From the NCBI RefSeq assembly GCF_032854445.1, contig NC_088301.1:18586808-18650807 (forward strand): 64,000 nt of DNA, read 5' to 3'. The notes under the pieces were generated by a model that worked only from the letters and a program-made list of their open reading frames with translations, was not told the origin of the DNA and did no database searches. Positions 61,101-64,000 of this stretch are shown here, piece after piece. The translations under genes and the position numbers were made by a program. The first letter of the stretch is position 1. The number at the start of each line of letters is the position of its first letter. The DNA is from Liolophura sinensis. Lineage: Eukaryota > Mollusca > Polyplacophora > Chitonida > Chitonidae.

Positions 61101-64000
61101 CTTTTTGTACAAGAAATACATTGACATATTTTCTGTTGTCAATGCTCCAGGATCAGTATGAATTTCTGCACGAGGCCCTGGCAGAAGCCTTAGAGCTCCA
61201 GGAAGGATCAATCCCAGGTGTGAATTTCTCCAACGTGTTTGCTGATCTCTGTACTGTTAACCCAGAGACTGGACAACTAAAGATAGCAGAACAGTTCAAG
61301 GTAACAGTTTCTGGTCTATGTTAATGTTCTTCTACATGCAGAATCCATTTTTTTCCTGCAAAGCAAAGCCCTGGCTCCAGTTTCACAAAGATGTCATACA
61401 AGAACGATAGTCGTACATATACCGGTAATTGTGACGTACAAAATATCGTACGACAAAATTACGATAACAAAATGTTGAACACCGCTTTGTGAAACTGGGC
61501 CCTGTACCTGTAGTGTTTTATAGAGGCAGATCTTGTTTGTTACATTTGTTTTCCGGCATGCGTTTGTTTTGAAGTAAATGCAATAAGTATGGGCATGAAC
61601 AAGGGTTATTCAGTTATGTTGTACTTGGCAAAAAGAAAACCCCACAGCATATAATAGAGCATGGTAACACTTAAGCATGTCATGTGGGATGCAGGAACAG
61701 GTAAACTAATATATCCAGCTTAGAGGTACAGGTTTAATCCTTCCGTGGACAAGAAACTTCTACCTCAGCAAATAAATCACGTTTATGATATGTCAATCTT
61801 TTATCTCGTCGCCACAGCGGCTGAATGAGAAAACCACTCCTCTGGACAAGGCTACTCTGGTGACAGCTTTACATCCTGACAACCTGCACAAGAATAGGTC
61901 CGACAAAATTGTCGCTGGTGAGACCTAAACCACAATTTTTCAATAATATGAAGAATACGGACTAATAATAATAATAATAATGATAATTTGGCTGATTACC
62001 TTTTCTGTATTCCTCACGACTCTTGAAAAAATGTAGGCTTTAAAAACACCATGGTCGTGGTTTTCCCAGTGCTCTGGCGGGTTTCCTTTCACCCTAATAG
62101 TAGGCACCGTCGTATAAGTGACCTATCCCTGAGCACGGCGTTAAAGTCAGAATCAAATTAAATCAAAATAAATGTACCACAAGAGACGAAAACTGTTCAC
62201 CAAGATTTGTAGCAACACGTAGTCGACGCATGGGTATATACCCCGATACGGTAACAACAGCCCTCTCTTGATACTAGGGCCATGGTAAAGTGCACAAAAT
62301 TTCCAGTCCTCCCATTTTGAGAGGGGTCTGAGACAGAGTAAGAAAAGGAATCAGCCTCATTTACCTGTACCACTAGATGCCTTATTCACTATGAACATGA
62401 AATATATCAACAGTGGGGTGAAAAAAAGTGACATTTGAATGCAATTACCTACCATGTAGATACAAAATCGCCATCCACCAAACCCCGCTTTCAACAGTTA
62501 ACGAGGAAAAAATCACCTCAAAAAATGCTTTGAATACTAATCTGTGCAATAGGCAATCTACCTTTTGAATTTAGGCCCTTGATTTACGTTAGTCAGACTT
62601 TCAAAAGCAAGGGTAGATAATTTATTTATTTATTTGATTGGAATTTTACGCTGTACTCAAGAATATTTCGCTTATCCGACGGCGGCCAGCATTATGGTGG
62701 GGGGAAACCGGGCACAGCAAATAGACGGTATGTCGAGCAAAATGTCACTAAATTACATGAAATTACTCTCACACATTTTTGGATGCCTTCATAAGATGTG
62801 ACTTCAATAATAGGACTGGATGAAAGGCATAGTCAAATTTTATAGTTATTTTTTATCATTTTGTATCTGTTAAAAGGGTGGCTGTGTGGTGGCTGGCGAT
62901 ATTATATCTACATGGTAGGTAATTGCATTCAAATGACACTTTTTCACCCCAGCGTGGGTATATTTCGTGTTCATAGTGGATAAGGTAATTAGTGGTGAAG
63001 GTAAATTGGGGCTGGTTCCTTTTATTTCTCTGTTCCAGACCCCTCTCAAAATCTAAGGGCTGGAAAGTTTGTCCACTTTACTATGACCTTAATGAATCAA
63101 ATGAGTATATGTGCCAATTTGGTACTAAAAACTTCCTCTCTGGTGCTTTCTTCTCAGCGGACAACTGCAGGCCTTACTTATCCACTCCAGTTGACGGCAA
63201 AAACAACTACATAAACGCCGTCTTCCTTCCCGTAAGTATTCCCGTATATAGCCGGAAGTTTTGTTATTTCCTTTATTTTACCTGATATAAGTGTATCTTT
63301 CCCTCAGTGGGTCTTTCCCTCAGCCGTGCACTCCGGTTTCTTCCATCCACAAAAGTGACCGCCGTCGTGTGAGACCAAACTTCGTGAGTATGTCGTTAAG
63401 CAACAAAGACATCAACAAATATGTCACTGGGGTTCAAAGTTCGCTTTGTGACCCCCACCAATATACTCTGCGCCACAAATGCGATGAACCACGTTAAACG
63501 ATACTACATTTTTATTGTTTTTCGTTGAGTATTTAAACATTTTTTGCAAAAACCTGCGAGTACCTGTTGTATGGGGCCTGTCTTACGCAGCAGTGGAAAA
63601 GTACGCCTGATGTAACTTCCATGATAACACACGCTGAAGAGTTATGACCCCATAGCGAAGGCCCTTGGCTTAGTGTTGCCACAGCTTTGTAATTAGGGCC
63701 TCTGGTGTGTATAACGAATGTCATTAGTTGCATACTAAATTATTCTTATGACAATAGTCTGTCGGGTATATATGAGTTATACATCATCTGCTGGGTGTCT
63801 GCAAATAACGACCTGTCACCCTACAGCATGTATTAATTGCACAGCATTTTAATTATATAAATAACATACCCAAGTACATACATTTGCCCGCGTTTTTGTG
63901 TTGCCTGAAGAGCTATATGCTGAAGAGAGGTTTCATCATCACACATACGCCGTTACTGGAGACTGTGGTGGATTTCTGGCGTCTGATTTATGATCACGGC
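16085..64000 (+). CDS. Gene B: receptor-type protein tyrosine phosphatase with EGF and fucolectin modules (partial, 3' end missing)
   Basis: A type I membrane phosphatase assembled from at least 22 exons: signal peptide (16085), EGF (16416), fucolectin-type F5/8 domain (19542 + 32553), EGF modules (39464, 45598, 50466, 51255), TM helix (52190), acidic juxtamembrane region (53113, 53992), D1 phosphatase domain (56316-61300), and the start of D2 (61818 onward, cut by the window edge). Every exon end has GT-AG sites and compatible phase; the sum is 2718 nt, or 906 codons. D1 has the WPD loop, the HCSAGIGRT P-loop and the QxxMVQ-type Q region, so it should hydrolyse phosphotyrosine on the cytoplasmic face. 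Ligand and substrate are unknown. A stop-containing 96-bp exon at 33436 must be skipped for the full-length protein. Domain order resembles the EGF-bearing RPTPs that are numerous in molluscs. Confidence 0.88.
16416..16544 (+). CDS. Gene B exon: EGF-like module 1
   Basis: Acceptor TTCAG, donor GTAAGT, 129 bp, phase 1-1. Encodes [17 protein letters not shown] followed by [11 protein letters not shown], a compact eight-cysteine EGF/Tie-type module. Confidence 0.82.
17065..17200 (+). repeat. R1 dispersed repeat in gene B intron
   Basis: Diverged copy of the 265-390 family, with the GGGGTAAAGTGACATGAGG core and the TACGCTCCATACCGTAGTC end. Confidence 0.45.
17270..19490. repeat. 54-bp minisatellite in gene B intron
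   Basis: Dozens of diverged units built on TATGACTGTGACCCAGACG, ATAGACAGTTCTCTAGGCC and ATGACCACACTCTCGG. Unit starts at 17427 and 17481 show the 54-bp (18-codon) period. Because the period divides by three, long false open frames arise on both strands (e.g. 17314-17817). A 264-bp foreign segment interrupts the array at 18012-18275, and a stretch of about 100 bp recurs (18520 and 19150), indicating larger internal duplications. Confidence 0.9.
18012..18275 (-). repeat. Inverted copy of the 49380-49645 segment
   Basis: Read on minus, this segment matches 49380-49645 over about 265 bp. Both keep an uninterrupted frame encoding [10 protein letters not shown] and later [16 protein letters not shown], with about five amino-acid changes and no indel. 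There is no ATG in the shared part. It splits the 54-bp minisatellite, so it arrived by insertion. Confidence 0.65.
19542..19760 (+). CDS. Gene B exon: fucolectin-type domain, first half
   Basis: 219 bp, phase 1-1, acceptor TCTTAG, donor GTAAGT. Encodes [34 protein letters not shown] and the core YRFQIYNR, the hallmarks of the fucolectin/F5-8 C (FTP) fold, which binds glycans or phospholipids in other proteins. The split codon at the end forms a Cys with the exon at 32553. Confidence 0.87.
20813..20880 (+). repeat. R1 fragment; remainder of 19761-20884 without features
   Basis: A partial R1 copy (GCTGCTCTGGTTTTATTCTC). In the rest of the stretch, 20270-20400 resembles the repeat at 4545-4615 and 47400-47465. 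No coding is supported. Confidence 0.4.
20931..22441 (+). pseudogene. LINE ORF1 (gag-like, CCHC zinc knuckles), frameshifted
   Basis: ATG at 20931 begins a 311-codon frame with two CCHC knuckles ([14 protein letters not shown] and [14 protein letters not shown], near residues 164-195) and a long Asp/Asn-rich tract. The frame shifts near 21730 (continuing to about 22330) and again near 22310, ending in a Lys-rich tail at 22441. The RNA-binding nucleocapsid-like role is known from the family. ORF2 starts 11 nt later. Confidence 0.8.
22452..26102 (+). pseudogene. LINE ORF2: endonuclease, reverse transcriptase, RNase H, frameshifted
   Basis: ATG at 22452 gives [11 protein letters not shown] (endonuclease start). 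An extra G near 22560 shifts the frame, which resumes at 22570 with [12 protein letters not shown] and SDHFPT endonuclease motifs. The RT follows ([28 protein letters not shown] near 24450). Motif A reads FFVLEKAYD, where relatives have Asp in place of Val, so a catalytic acid is missing. TGA at 24475, a small deletion near 24500-24525 and a shift near 25045 follow. RNase H (25128-26102) keeps TDGSK, AEAKAI, SDSLSC and ADEAAKAA. Confidence 0.85.
26880..27560 (+). mobile_element. Remnant of a second LINE, ORF1 part
   Basis: Broken frames encode a coiled-coil-like stretch ([20 protein letters not shown]), then [14 protein letters not shown] and RNSKNLKSL-like pieces, which resemble the coiled coil and RNA-binding region of L1/CR1-type ORF1 proteins. 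Stops and shifts are frequent. Confidence 0.5.
27561..28800. other. AT-rich intronic stretch, nothing identified
   Basis: Very AT-rich, with short open frames lacking known motifs. It separates the ORF1-like and ORF2-like LINE remnants and may have been inserted between them. Confidence 0.4.
28820..31240 (+). mobile_element. Remnant of a second LINE, ORF2 part
   Basis: Degenerate pieces in the expected order: endonuclease start ([22 protein letters not shown] near 28860-28965; [16 protein letters not shown] near 29000), RT core ([13 protein letters not shown] near 30025, FVDDTYLYV near 30117), and the C-terminal [26 protein letters not shown] and [13 protein letters not shown] (30490-30850). 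There is no RNase H. A TA microsatellite follows at 31202-31220. The pattern is CR1/Jockey/L2-like and heavily mutated. Confidence 0.7.
31661..31920 (+). mobile_element. SINE family A, full length with target-site duplication
   Basis: The tRNA-like head (GGGGCCTCCGTGGCTCAGTC, GGTTAGCGCG A-box region, GTGAGTTCAAGACC B-box region) is followed by the family body and the tail CGGCGTAAAACACCAATC plus poly(A). The 14-bp TCCAACAGGTGATT is repeated exactly at 31647-31660 and 31923-31936, a clean target-site duplication that marks a relatively recent insertion. Confidence 0.93.
31937..32552. other. Intron sequence, nothing identified
   Basis: AT-rich, without recognisable repeats or splice-compatible coding. 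Confidence 0.4.
32553..32768 (+). CDS. Gene B exon: fucolectin-type domain, second half
   Basis: 216 bp, phase 1-1, acceptor CTCCAG, donor GTACGT. The junction with 19760 creates a Cys, and the exon continues [30 protein letters not shown] and [19 protein letters not shown], the usual closing strands of the fold. The two halves are separated by a 12.8-kb intron filled by the LINEs. Confidence 0.88.
33327..33415 (+). mobile_element. SINE A head fragment
   Basis: A tRNA-like head (GTGCCTCGATGGCGGAGTGG then CTAGCGTGCTAGCG) with only the first part of the body, directly upstream of the small EGF exon. Confidence 0.6.
33436..33531 (+). CDS. Gene B exon: short EGF-like module with in-frame stop
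   Basis: A good acceptor (TGTTTCAG) and donor (GTAAGG) bound 96 bp in phase 1-1, encoding [20 protein letters not shown] and [11 protein letters not shown] followed by TAA at 33528-33530, one base before the donor. It is shorter than the 129-147 bp of its siblings. Skipping keeps frame. If included, the product would end after the fucolectin domain as a secreted protein. It may be a decayed exon or a regulated poison exon. Confidence 0.55.
34180..34248 (-). mobile_element. SINE A internal fragment
   Basis: Matches the CCGCAGGTT, ACCACGTACG and AGCATGAACTG blocks of the family. Both ends are missing. Confidence 0.5.
34540..34980. repeat. 90-bp minisatellite (two ~45-bp half units)
   Basis: GGGAAGTGCGAACTGGGAG recurs at 34582, 34672 and 34762. 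Half units alternate between GCTGATTTTACATCTG and GCTAATTTAACATCTG forms. The 90-bp period creates the false frame 34639-34917. Degenerate flanking units reach about 34480 and 35010. Confidence 0.85.
35028..35277 (-). mobile_element. SINE A copy
   Basis: Antisense, with tail (GGATTGGTGTTTCACGCGGT), body and head (AACTGAGCCACGAAGGCCCC) all present and a few internal deletions. Confidence 0.85.
35870..36010. repeat. Two related short palindromes
   Basis: ATCTCGGACCCCGAGAT (near 35873) and TTATCTCGACCCCTGAGATAA (near 35985) are near-perfect palindromes with a common core, about 110 bp apart. They may be the ends of a small element. Confidence 0.4.
36040..38000. other. Intron sequence, no gene identified
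   Basis: Minus-strand frames at 36117-36588 (up to 110 codons, overlapping) have no motif I recognise. A direct repeat, TCTTTTCTTCTAGAAAACAG, occurs twice near 36135-36180. Nothing else is supported. Confidence 0.4.
38025..38125 (+). mobile_element. SINE family C tail fragment
   Basis: Carries GCCAAGATATGGCTCAAATA, then GCCGATGTGGCGTAAAGC and a CATTTATTCATTC end, the 3' end typical of a lophotrochozoan SINE family (family knowledge). No head is visible. Confidence 0.5.
38368..38637 (-). mobile_element. SINE A copy, full length
   Basis: Antisense. Runs from the TTTATT tail through TTACGCCGTACTCAAGAATA and GGCCGGAGAGAAAGCC to the head AACTGAGCCACGG. Confidence 0.88.
39464..39610 (+). CDS. Gene B exon: EGF-like module
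   Basis: 147 bp, phase 1-1, acceptor GCTGCAG, donor GTATGT. Encodes [34 protein letters not shown] and GYHGDKC, a complete eight-cysteine module of the same subtype as 45598. Confidence 0.86.
39865..40112 (+). CDS. Unassigned open frame with a splice donor (possible exon 1 of a fragment)
   Basis: An open frame without ATG ends [16 protein letters not shown] ... [10 protein letters not shown] at a GTAAGC donor in phase 2. It fits the phase-2 acceptor at 40294. Part of it ([10 protein letters not shown]) recurs on the minus strand near 4200 and 47070. Family unknown. It lies within a gene B intron on the same strand but does not match the phosphatase phase or domains. Confidence 0.3.
40294..40510 (+). 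CDS. Unassigned open frame with splice acceptor and stop (possible exon 2)
   Basis: After TTATAG, a phase-2 frame reads [19 protein letters not shown], then [18 protein letters not shown] and [11 protein letters not shown], ending at TAA 40508-40510. The composition looks protein-like. With 39865-40112 it would make a C-terminal piece of about 150 residues. It could be a nested gene fragment or part of an element; I do not recognise it. Confidence 0.3.
40918..41820 (+). mobile_element. LINE RT remnant with a 350-bp internal inversion
   Basis: Relative to 5220-5790 and 47866-48445, the first ~28 bp and the part from about 41296 run in sense, while about 40946-41295 is reverse-complemented in place. 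A 3' extension follows to about 41810, with an AATAAA-like TAAATAAAG. It directly precedes duplication copy 2. Confidence 0.6.
42898..44366 (+). mobile_element. Tc1/mariner (Tc1-like, DD34E) transposon
   Basis: About 1.47 kb with imperfect terminal inverted repeats (ACTCTGTCAAAA at left; TTTTTTGACAGAGTT at right) that diverge after about 14 bp. The duplicated block has an empty site at 937-938 (CAAGTAGTTTCCC). The right flank keeps TA; the left reads AA, apparently mutated. It inserted after the segmental duplication. Confidence 0.85.
43173..44150 (+). pseudogene. Tc1-like transposase, frameshifted
   Basis: Starts [20 protein letters not shown] with a helix-turn-helix DNA-binding region. The frame shifts near 43250 into [20 protein letters not shown] and again near 43800. 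The catalytic triad is present across frames: WFSDESRF (first Asp), QQDNVRRH (second Asp) and NPIEHLW (Glu), with 34 residues between the second Asp and the Glu. The end is at 44150. Two shifts make it inactive as read; otherwise it is well preserved. Confidence 0.85.
45598..45741 (+). CDS. Gene B exon: EGF-like module (duplicated exon)
   Basis: 144 bp, phase 1-1, acceptor CACCAG, donor GTGAGT. Encodes [18 protein letters not shown], then [17 protein letters not shown]. Paralogue of 2704-2847, with a few substitutions and all cysteines kept. Confidence 0.84.
46310..46565 (+). pseudogene. Decayed EGF exons in copy 2
   Basis: Partner of 3410-3690. TGA in the Trp position and a further TAG after GVW interrupt the first unit. 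The second has lost codons near GTGTAACACC. Neither can be part of the receptor. Confidence 0.7.
46676..46820 (-). mobile_element. SINE A fragment shared with copy 1
   Basis: Same truncation as 3782-3935 (TTTAAGCCGCACTCAACAAC tail, AATCCATGTCCATCTGCAGG body). Confidence 0.78.
47118..47206. repeat. Hairpin element, copy 2
   Basis: Partner of 4250-4340. GAGGTGTTCAAG and ATCACCTGGCCGT pair with the downstream ACGGCCAAAACTGTTAAT and CTTGAACAC segments. Confidence 0.55.
47866..48445 (+). mobile_element. LINE RT remnant, copy 2
   Basis: Partner of 5220-5790. VDDV core, then [14 protein letters not shown] and [10 protein letters not shown] pieces, with stops. Confidence 0.6.
48560..49010 (+). mobile_element. 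RT-like retroelement C-terminal fragment
   Basis: Broken frames include [20 protein letters not shown], then [19 protein letters not shown] and QGYFIKRL. This resembles the conserved C-terminal segment of retroelement proteins widespread in invertebrates and fish (family knowledge, exact clade uncertain). It is absent from duplication copy 1. Confidence 0.5.
49380..49900 (+). repeat. Segment with long open frame, inverted relative at 18012
   Basis: An open frame from about 49470 to 49886 begins without ATG as [20 protein letters not shown], then [17 protein letters not shown] and [16 protein letters not shown]. The first 265 bp have an inverted copy at 18012-18275. The rest (49645-49900) matches 5870-6120 in duplication copy 1. 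Origin unknown. Confidence 0.45.
50086..50430 (-). mobile_element. SINE family B, full length
   Basis: Read on minus: a tRNA-like head (TAAGATAGCACAGTTGGTCG), a body, and a tail with GACGTTAAACCCCAAGCAC followed by CACTCACTCAC. Absent from duplication copy 1. Its 3' end resembles that of the LINE at 20885-26272. Confidence 0.8.
50466..50603 (+). CDS. Gene B exon: EGF-like module
   Basis: 138 bp, phase 1-1, acceptor TTTCAG intact (lost in the paralogue at 6443). Encodes [39 protein letters not shown]. The donor GTAACG is weaker than the others. Confidence 0.78.
50604..51150 (+). repeat. Tandem EGF-exon units (138-bp period)
   Basis: Four head-to-tail copies of the exon at 50466, with unit anchors near 50629, 50767, 50906 and 51045, so the period equals the exon length. 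Units 2 and 3 share one frame (50620-50811) until a TGA; others shift. All lack the first cysteine because the unit head derives from donor plus residual intron. No acceptor sites separate them, so they are probably intronic debris. Confidence 0.78.
51255..51392 (+). CDS. Gene B exon: membrane-proximal EGF-like module
   Basis: 138 bp, phase 1-1, acceptor TTCCCAG, donor GTATAT. Encodes [42 protein letters not shown] distinct subtype from the preceding array and the last module before the membrane. Confidence 0.86.
51555..52055 (-). repeat. Two R1 dispersed repeats
   Basis: Antisense copies at about 51555-51680 and 51930-52055 (GTAAAACTGGAGCAGCGA and GTAAAAACAGAACAGCGACG cores). Confidence 0.5.
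52190..52307 (+). CDS. Gene B exon: transmembrane segment
   Basis: 118 bp, phase 1 in and 2 out. A short linker ([13 protein letters not shown]) is followed by [20 protein letters not shown], then VFLII and the basic stop-transfer R-RRRG across the junction. Unlike the gene A TM exon, this one is single copy. Confidence 0.88.
52735..52965 (-). mobile_element. SINE A copy
   Basis: Antisense; CGATTGGTGTCTTGCGCCGT tail, CGACGGCGGCCAGCATTATG body and a shortened head ending AACTGAACCCC. Confidence 0.82.
53113..53216 (+). CDS. Gene B exon: juxtamembrane 1
   Basis: 104 bp, phase 2 in and 1 out, acceptor TTGACAG, donor GTGTGT. Encodes [18 protein letters not shown] and [11 protein letters not shown], a polar cytoplasmic linker. 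Confidence 0.8.
53217..53700. repeat. Degenerate minisatellite (~30-40 bp units)
   Basis: Irregular repeats of ATGAACTGGATGG, TTGATATCAGTACAT and variants fill most of this intron. They produce the spurious minus frame at 53423-53743. Confidence 0.75.
53992..54158 (+). CDS. Gene B exon: acidic juxtamembrane 2 and start of D1
   Basis: 167 bp, phase 1 in and 0 out. Encodes [16 protein letters not shown], then [20 protein letters not shown] and FE, the helical lead-in that precedes the first catalytic domain in RPTPs. The acidic run is unusual and could engage basic partners. Confidence 0.85.
54159..56315. other. Intron, no features identified
   Basis: AT-rich, without recognisable coding or known repeats. 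Some low-copy-looking GC-rich text lies around 55000-55110. Confidence 0.4.
56316..56403 (+). CDS. Gene B exon: D1, KNRY region
   Basis: 88 bp, phase 0 in and 1 out. Encodes [29 protein letters not shown], the variant of the N...KNRY motif that begins the PTP fold. Confidence 0.86.
57220..57293 (+). CDS. Gene B exon: D1, substrate-recognition Tyr and YINA
   Basis: 74 bp, phase 1 in and 0 out. The split codon gives Tyr, then DHSRVHLKQ and DYINACYID, the motif that sets pTyr depth and forms the central strand. Confidence 0.9.
57749..57785 (+). CDS. Gene B microexon: D1, YIASQG
   Basis: 37 bp, phase 0 in and 1 out. Encodes [12 protein letters not shown]; a microexon of this size is usual at this place in RPTP genes. 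Confidence 0.88.
57871..58205 (+). mobile_element. Putative SINE family C
   Basis: A tRNA-like start (GGCTTGCATGGCCGAGGTAG TTAGCG), a body with TGTTTGTGGTGCCAGTTGCA, and a tail GCATGGCGTCAAATAAATAA. The tail resembles the fragment at 38025-38125. It ends just before the D1 exon acceptor at 58225. Confidence 0.5.
58226..58323 (+). CDS. Gene B exon: D1, core helices
   Basis: 98 bp, phase 1 in and 0 out. Encodes [33 protein letters not shown], matching the FW.M.W... and IVMLT.. strand motifs; the first W/F position is M here. The donor is GTGGGG, weak. Confidence 0.9.
58608..58733 (+). CDS. Gene B exon: D1, KCxxYWP
   Basis: 126 bp, phase 0-0. Encodes [20 protein letters not shown], then [17 protein letters not shown]. 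The donor GTGGGA is non-optimal, like the preceding one. Confidence 0.9.
58994..59155 (-). mobile_element. SINE A fragment
   Basis: Antisense tail and body (GATTGGTGCTTTACGCCGTA, ACCCACGACCATCCGCAGAT). Head missing. Confidence 0.78.
59180..59265. repeat. Short tandem repeat (~29 bp, 2.5 units)
   Basis: TGTCGCGGCATCATTATCGG and two variants in succession. Confidence 0.65.
59488..59639 (+). CDS. Gene B exon: D1, WPD loop and catalytic cysteine
   Basis: 152 bp, phase 0 in and 2 out. Encodes [20 protein letters not shown], then GPIVVHCS. WPD (general acid Asp) is at 59533-59541 and the nucleophilic Cys codon at 59635-59637. Confidence 0.93.
59640..60696. other. Intron with CCGTCCGTC-led repeat-like text
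   Basis: 59750-59800 has a CCGTCCGTCTATCCGTCCAC run. Loosely recurring sentences about 100 bp apart follow (TTGAATTGCAGCTTG, CTGAATTGAAACACAG, TACTGAAACTTGG). Possibly an old dispersed element; no coding. Confidence 0.4.
60697..60832 (+). CDS. Gene B exon: D1, P-loop arginine
   Basis: 136 bp, phase 2 in and 0 out. Continues [18 protein letters not shown]; the Arg codon is at 60710-60712. Then [16 protein letters not shown]. With the previous exon this completes HC(X)5R, so D1 should be active. Confidence 0.93.
61151..61300 (+). CDS. Gene B exon: D1 end and linker
   Basis: 150 bp, phase 0-0. [19 protein letters not shown] closes D1; [20 protein letters not shown] is the inter-domain linker. 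Confidence 0.9.
61368..61505. mobile_element. Small MITE with AGTTTCACAAAG ends
   Basis: About 138 bp whose ends are inverted repeats: CCAGTTTCACAAAG at left and CTTTGTGAAACTGG at right, flanked by GCCCTGG/GGGCCCTG. The interior has ATATCGTACGAC-type palindromic text. Typical of very small invertebrate MITEs. Confidence 0.7.
61818..61917 (+). CDS. Gene B exon: start of D2
   Basis: 100 bp, phase 0 in and 1 out. [20 protein letters not shown], then [13 protein letters not shown], the second-domain equivalent of the KNR region. Confidence 0.87.
62046..62160 (+). mobile_element. SINE A tail fragment
   Basis: Sense orientation: GTCGTGGTTTTCCCAGTGCT, then CACCGTCGTATAAGTGACCT and GCACGGCGTTAAAGTCAG. 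Confidence 0.6.
62279..63088. mobile_element. Fold-back element with ~225-bp inverted arms
   Basis: 62279-62503 and 62866-63088 are imperfect reverse complements along their whole length (shared blocks include GCAATTACCTACCATGTAGA and TTTTGAGAGGGGTCTG). The spacer of about 360 bp carries a SINE A fragment. No transposase. The right arm ends 69 bp before the D2 exon at 63158. Confidence 0.88.
62618..62722 (-). mobile_element. SINE A tail fragment inside the fold-back spacer
   Basis: TTTATTTGATTGGAATTTTACG followed by CGACGGCGGCCAGCATTATG, cut off after GGGCACAGC. Confidence 0.78.
63158..63231 (+). CDS. Gene B exon: D2, YINA
   Basis: 74 bp, phase 1 in and 0 out. [24 protein letters not shown], the D2 counterpart of the exon at 57220 with the same length, as expected for internally duplicated PTP domains. 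The recognition Tyr of D1 (YDHSRV) is replaced by a DNCRPYL context, common in inactive D2 domains. Confidence 0.88.
63911..64000 (+). CDS. Gene B exon: D2, cut by window edge
   Basis: The acceptor CTGAAG is unusual for its poor pyrimidine tract. The frame [30 protein letters not shown] continues to the end of the window and matches the Y...FI.TQ.PL..T..DFW motif. The D2 catalytic loop lies beyond the window, so its activity cannot be judged. Confidence 0.83.

Overview
The window is animal nuclear DNA. It has large introns, GT-AG exon boundaries that hold reading phase, no bacterial gene organisation, and many tRNA-derived SINEs, LINE remnants and minisatellites. The SINE families, the I/Nimb-like LINE and a phosphatase with EGF and fucolectin modules point to a lophotrochozoan, most likely a mollusc. 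This placement is inferred from family knowledge, not from a search.

Layout. (A) 1-11660 holds the 3' part of a plus-strand EGF-repeat receptor gene ('gene A'): an intact EGF exon (2704-2847), decayed EGF exons and a decayed EGF-unit array (3410-7430), a last EGF exon with an apparent 1-nt deletion (7902-8038), a transmembrane exon (9407-9512) that seeds a ten-copy 108-bp tandem array, and a short tyrosine-rich cytoplasmic tail ending at 10906. (B) 11660-16084 is intergenic and carries a SINE and a 39-bp inverted repeat. (C) 16085 to the right edge is one receptor-type protein tyrosine phosphatase gene ('gene B'). It encodes a signal peptide, EGF module, fucolectin/F5-8-type domain (two exons), further EGF modules, TM segment, acidic juxtamembrane region, catalytic phosphatase domain D1 with all key residues, and the start of D2, which runs off the window. 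All exon phases agree, giving 906 codons in the window if the stop-containing exon at 33436 is skipped.

Between and inside the genes, copy 1 of a segmental duplication (1 to about 7430) matches copy 2 (41829 to about 51150), which lies inside gene B. The two copies share an EGF exon, decayed EGF exons, a SINE, a hairpin and a LINE remnant. They differ by a TTAA-flanked MITE (copy 1 only), and a Tc1/mariner element and a SINE (copy 2 only). Gene B introns also hold an almost complete but dead I/Nimb-type LINE (20885-26272), a second older LINE (26880-31240), a 54-bp minisatellite (17270-19490), a 90-bp minisatellite (34540-34980) and a 0.8-kb fold-back element (62279-63088) just before a D2 exon.

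Working together (inference): genes A and B share an ectodomain module family. Gene A ends in a tail with possible SH2-docking tyrosines, gene B in an active tyrosine phosphatase. They look like products of local duplication and exon shuffling with phase-1 EGF cassettes, and gene A may now be decaying.
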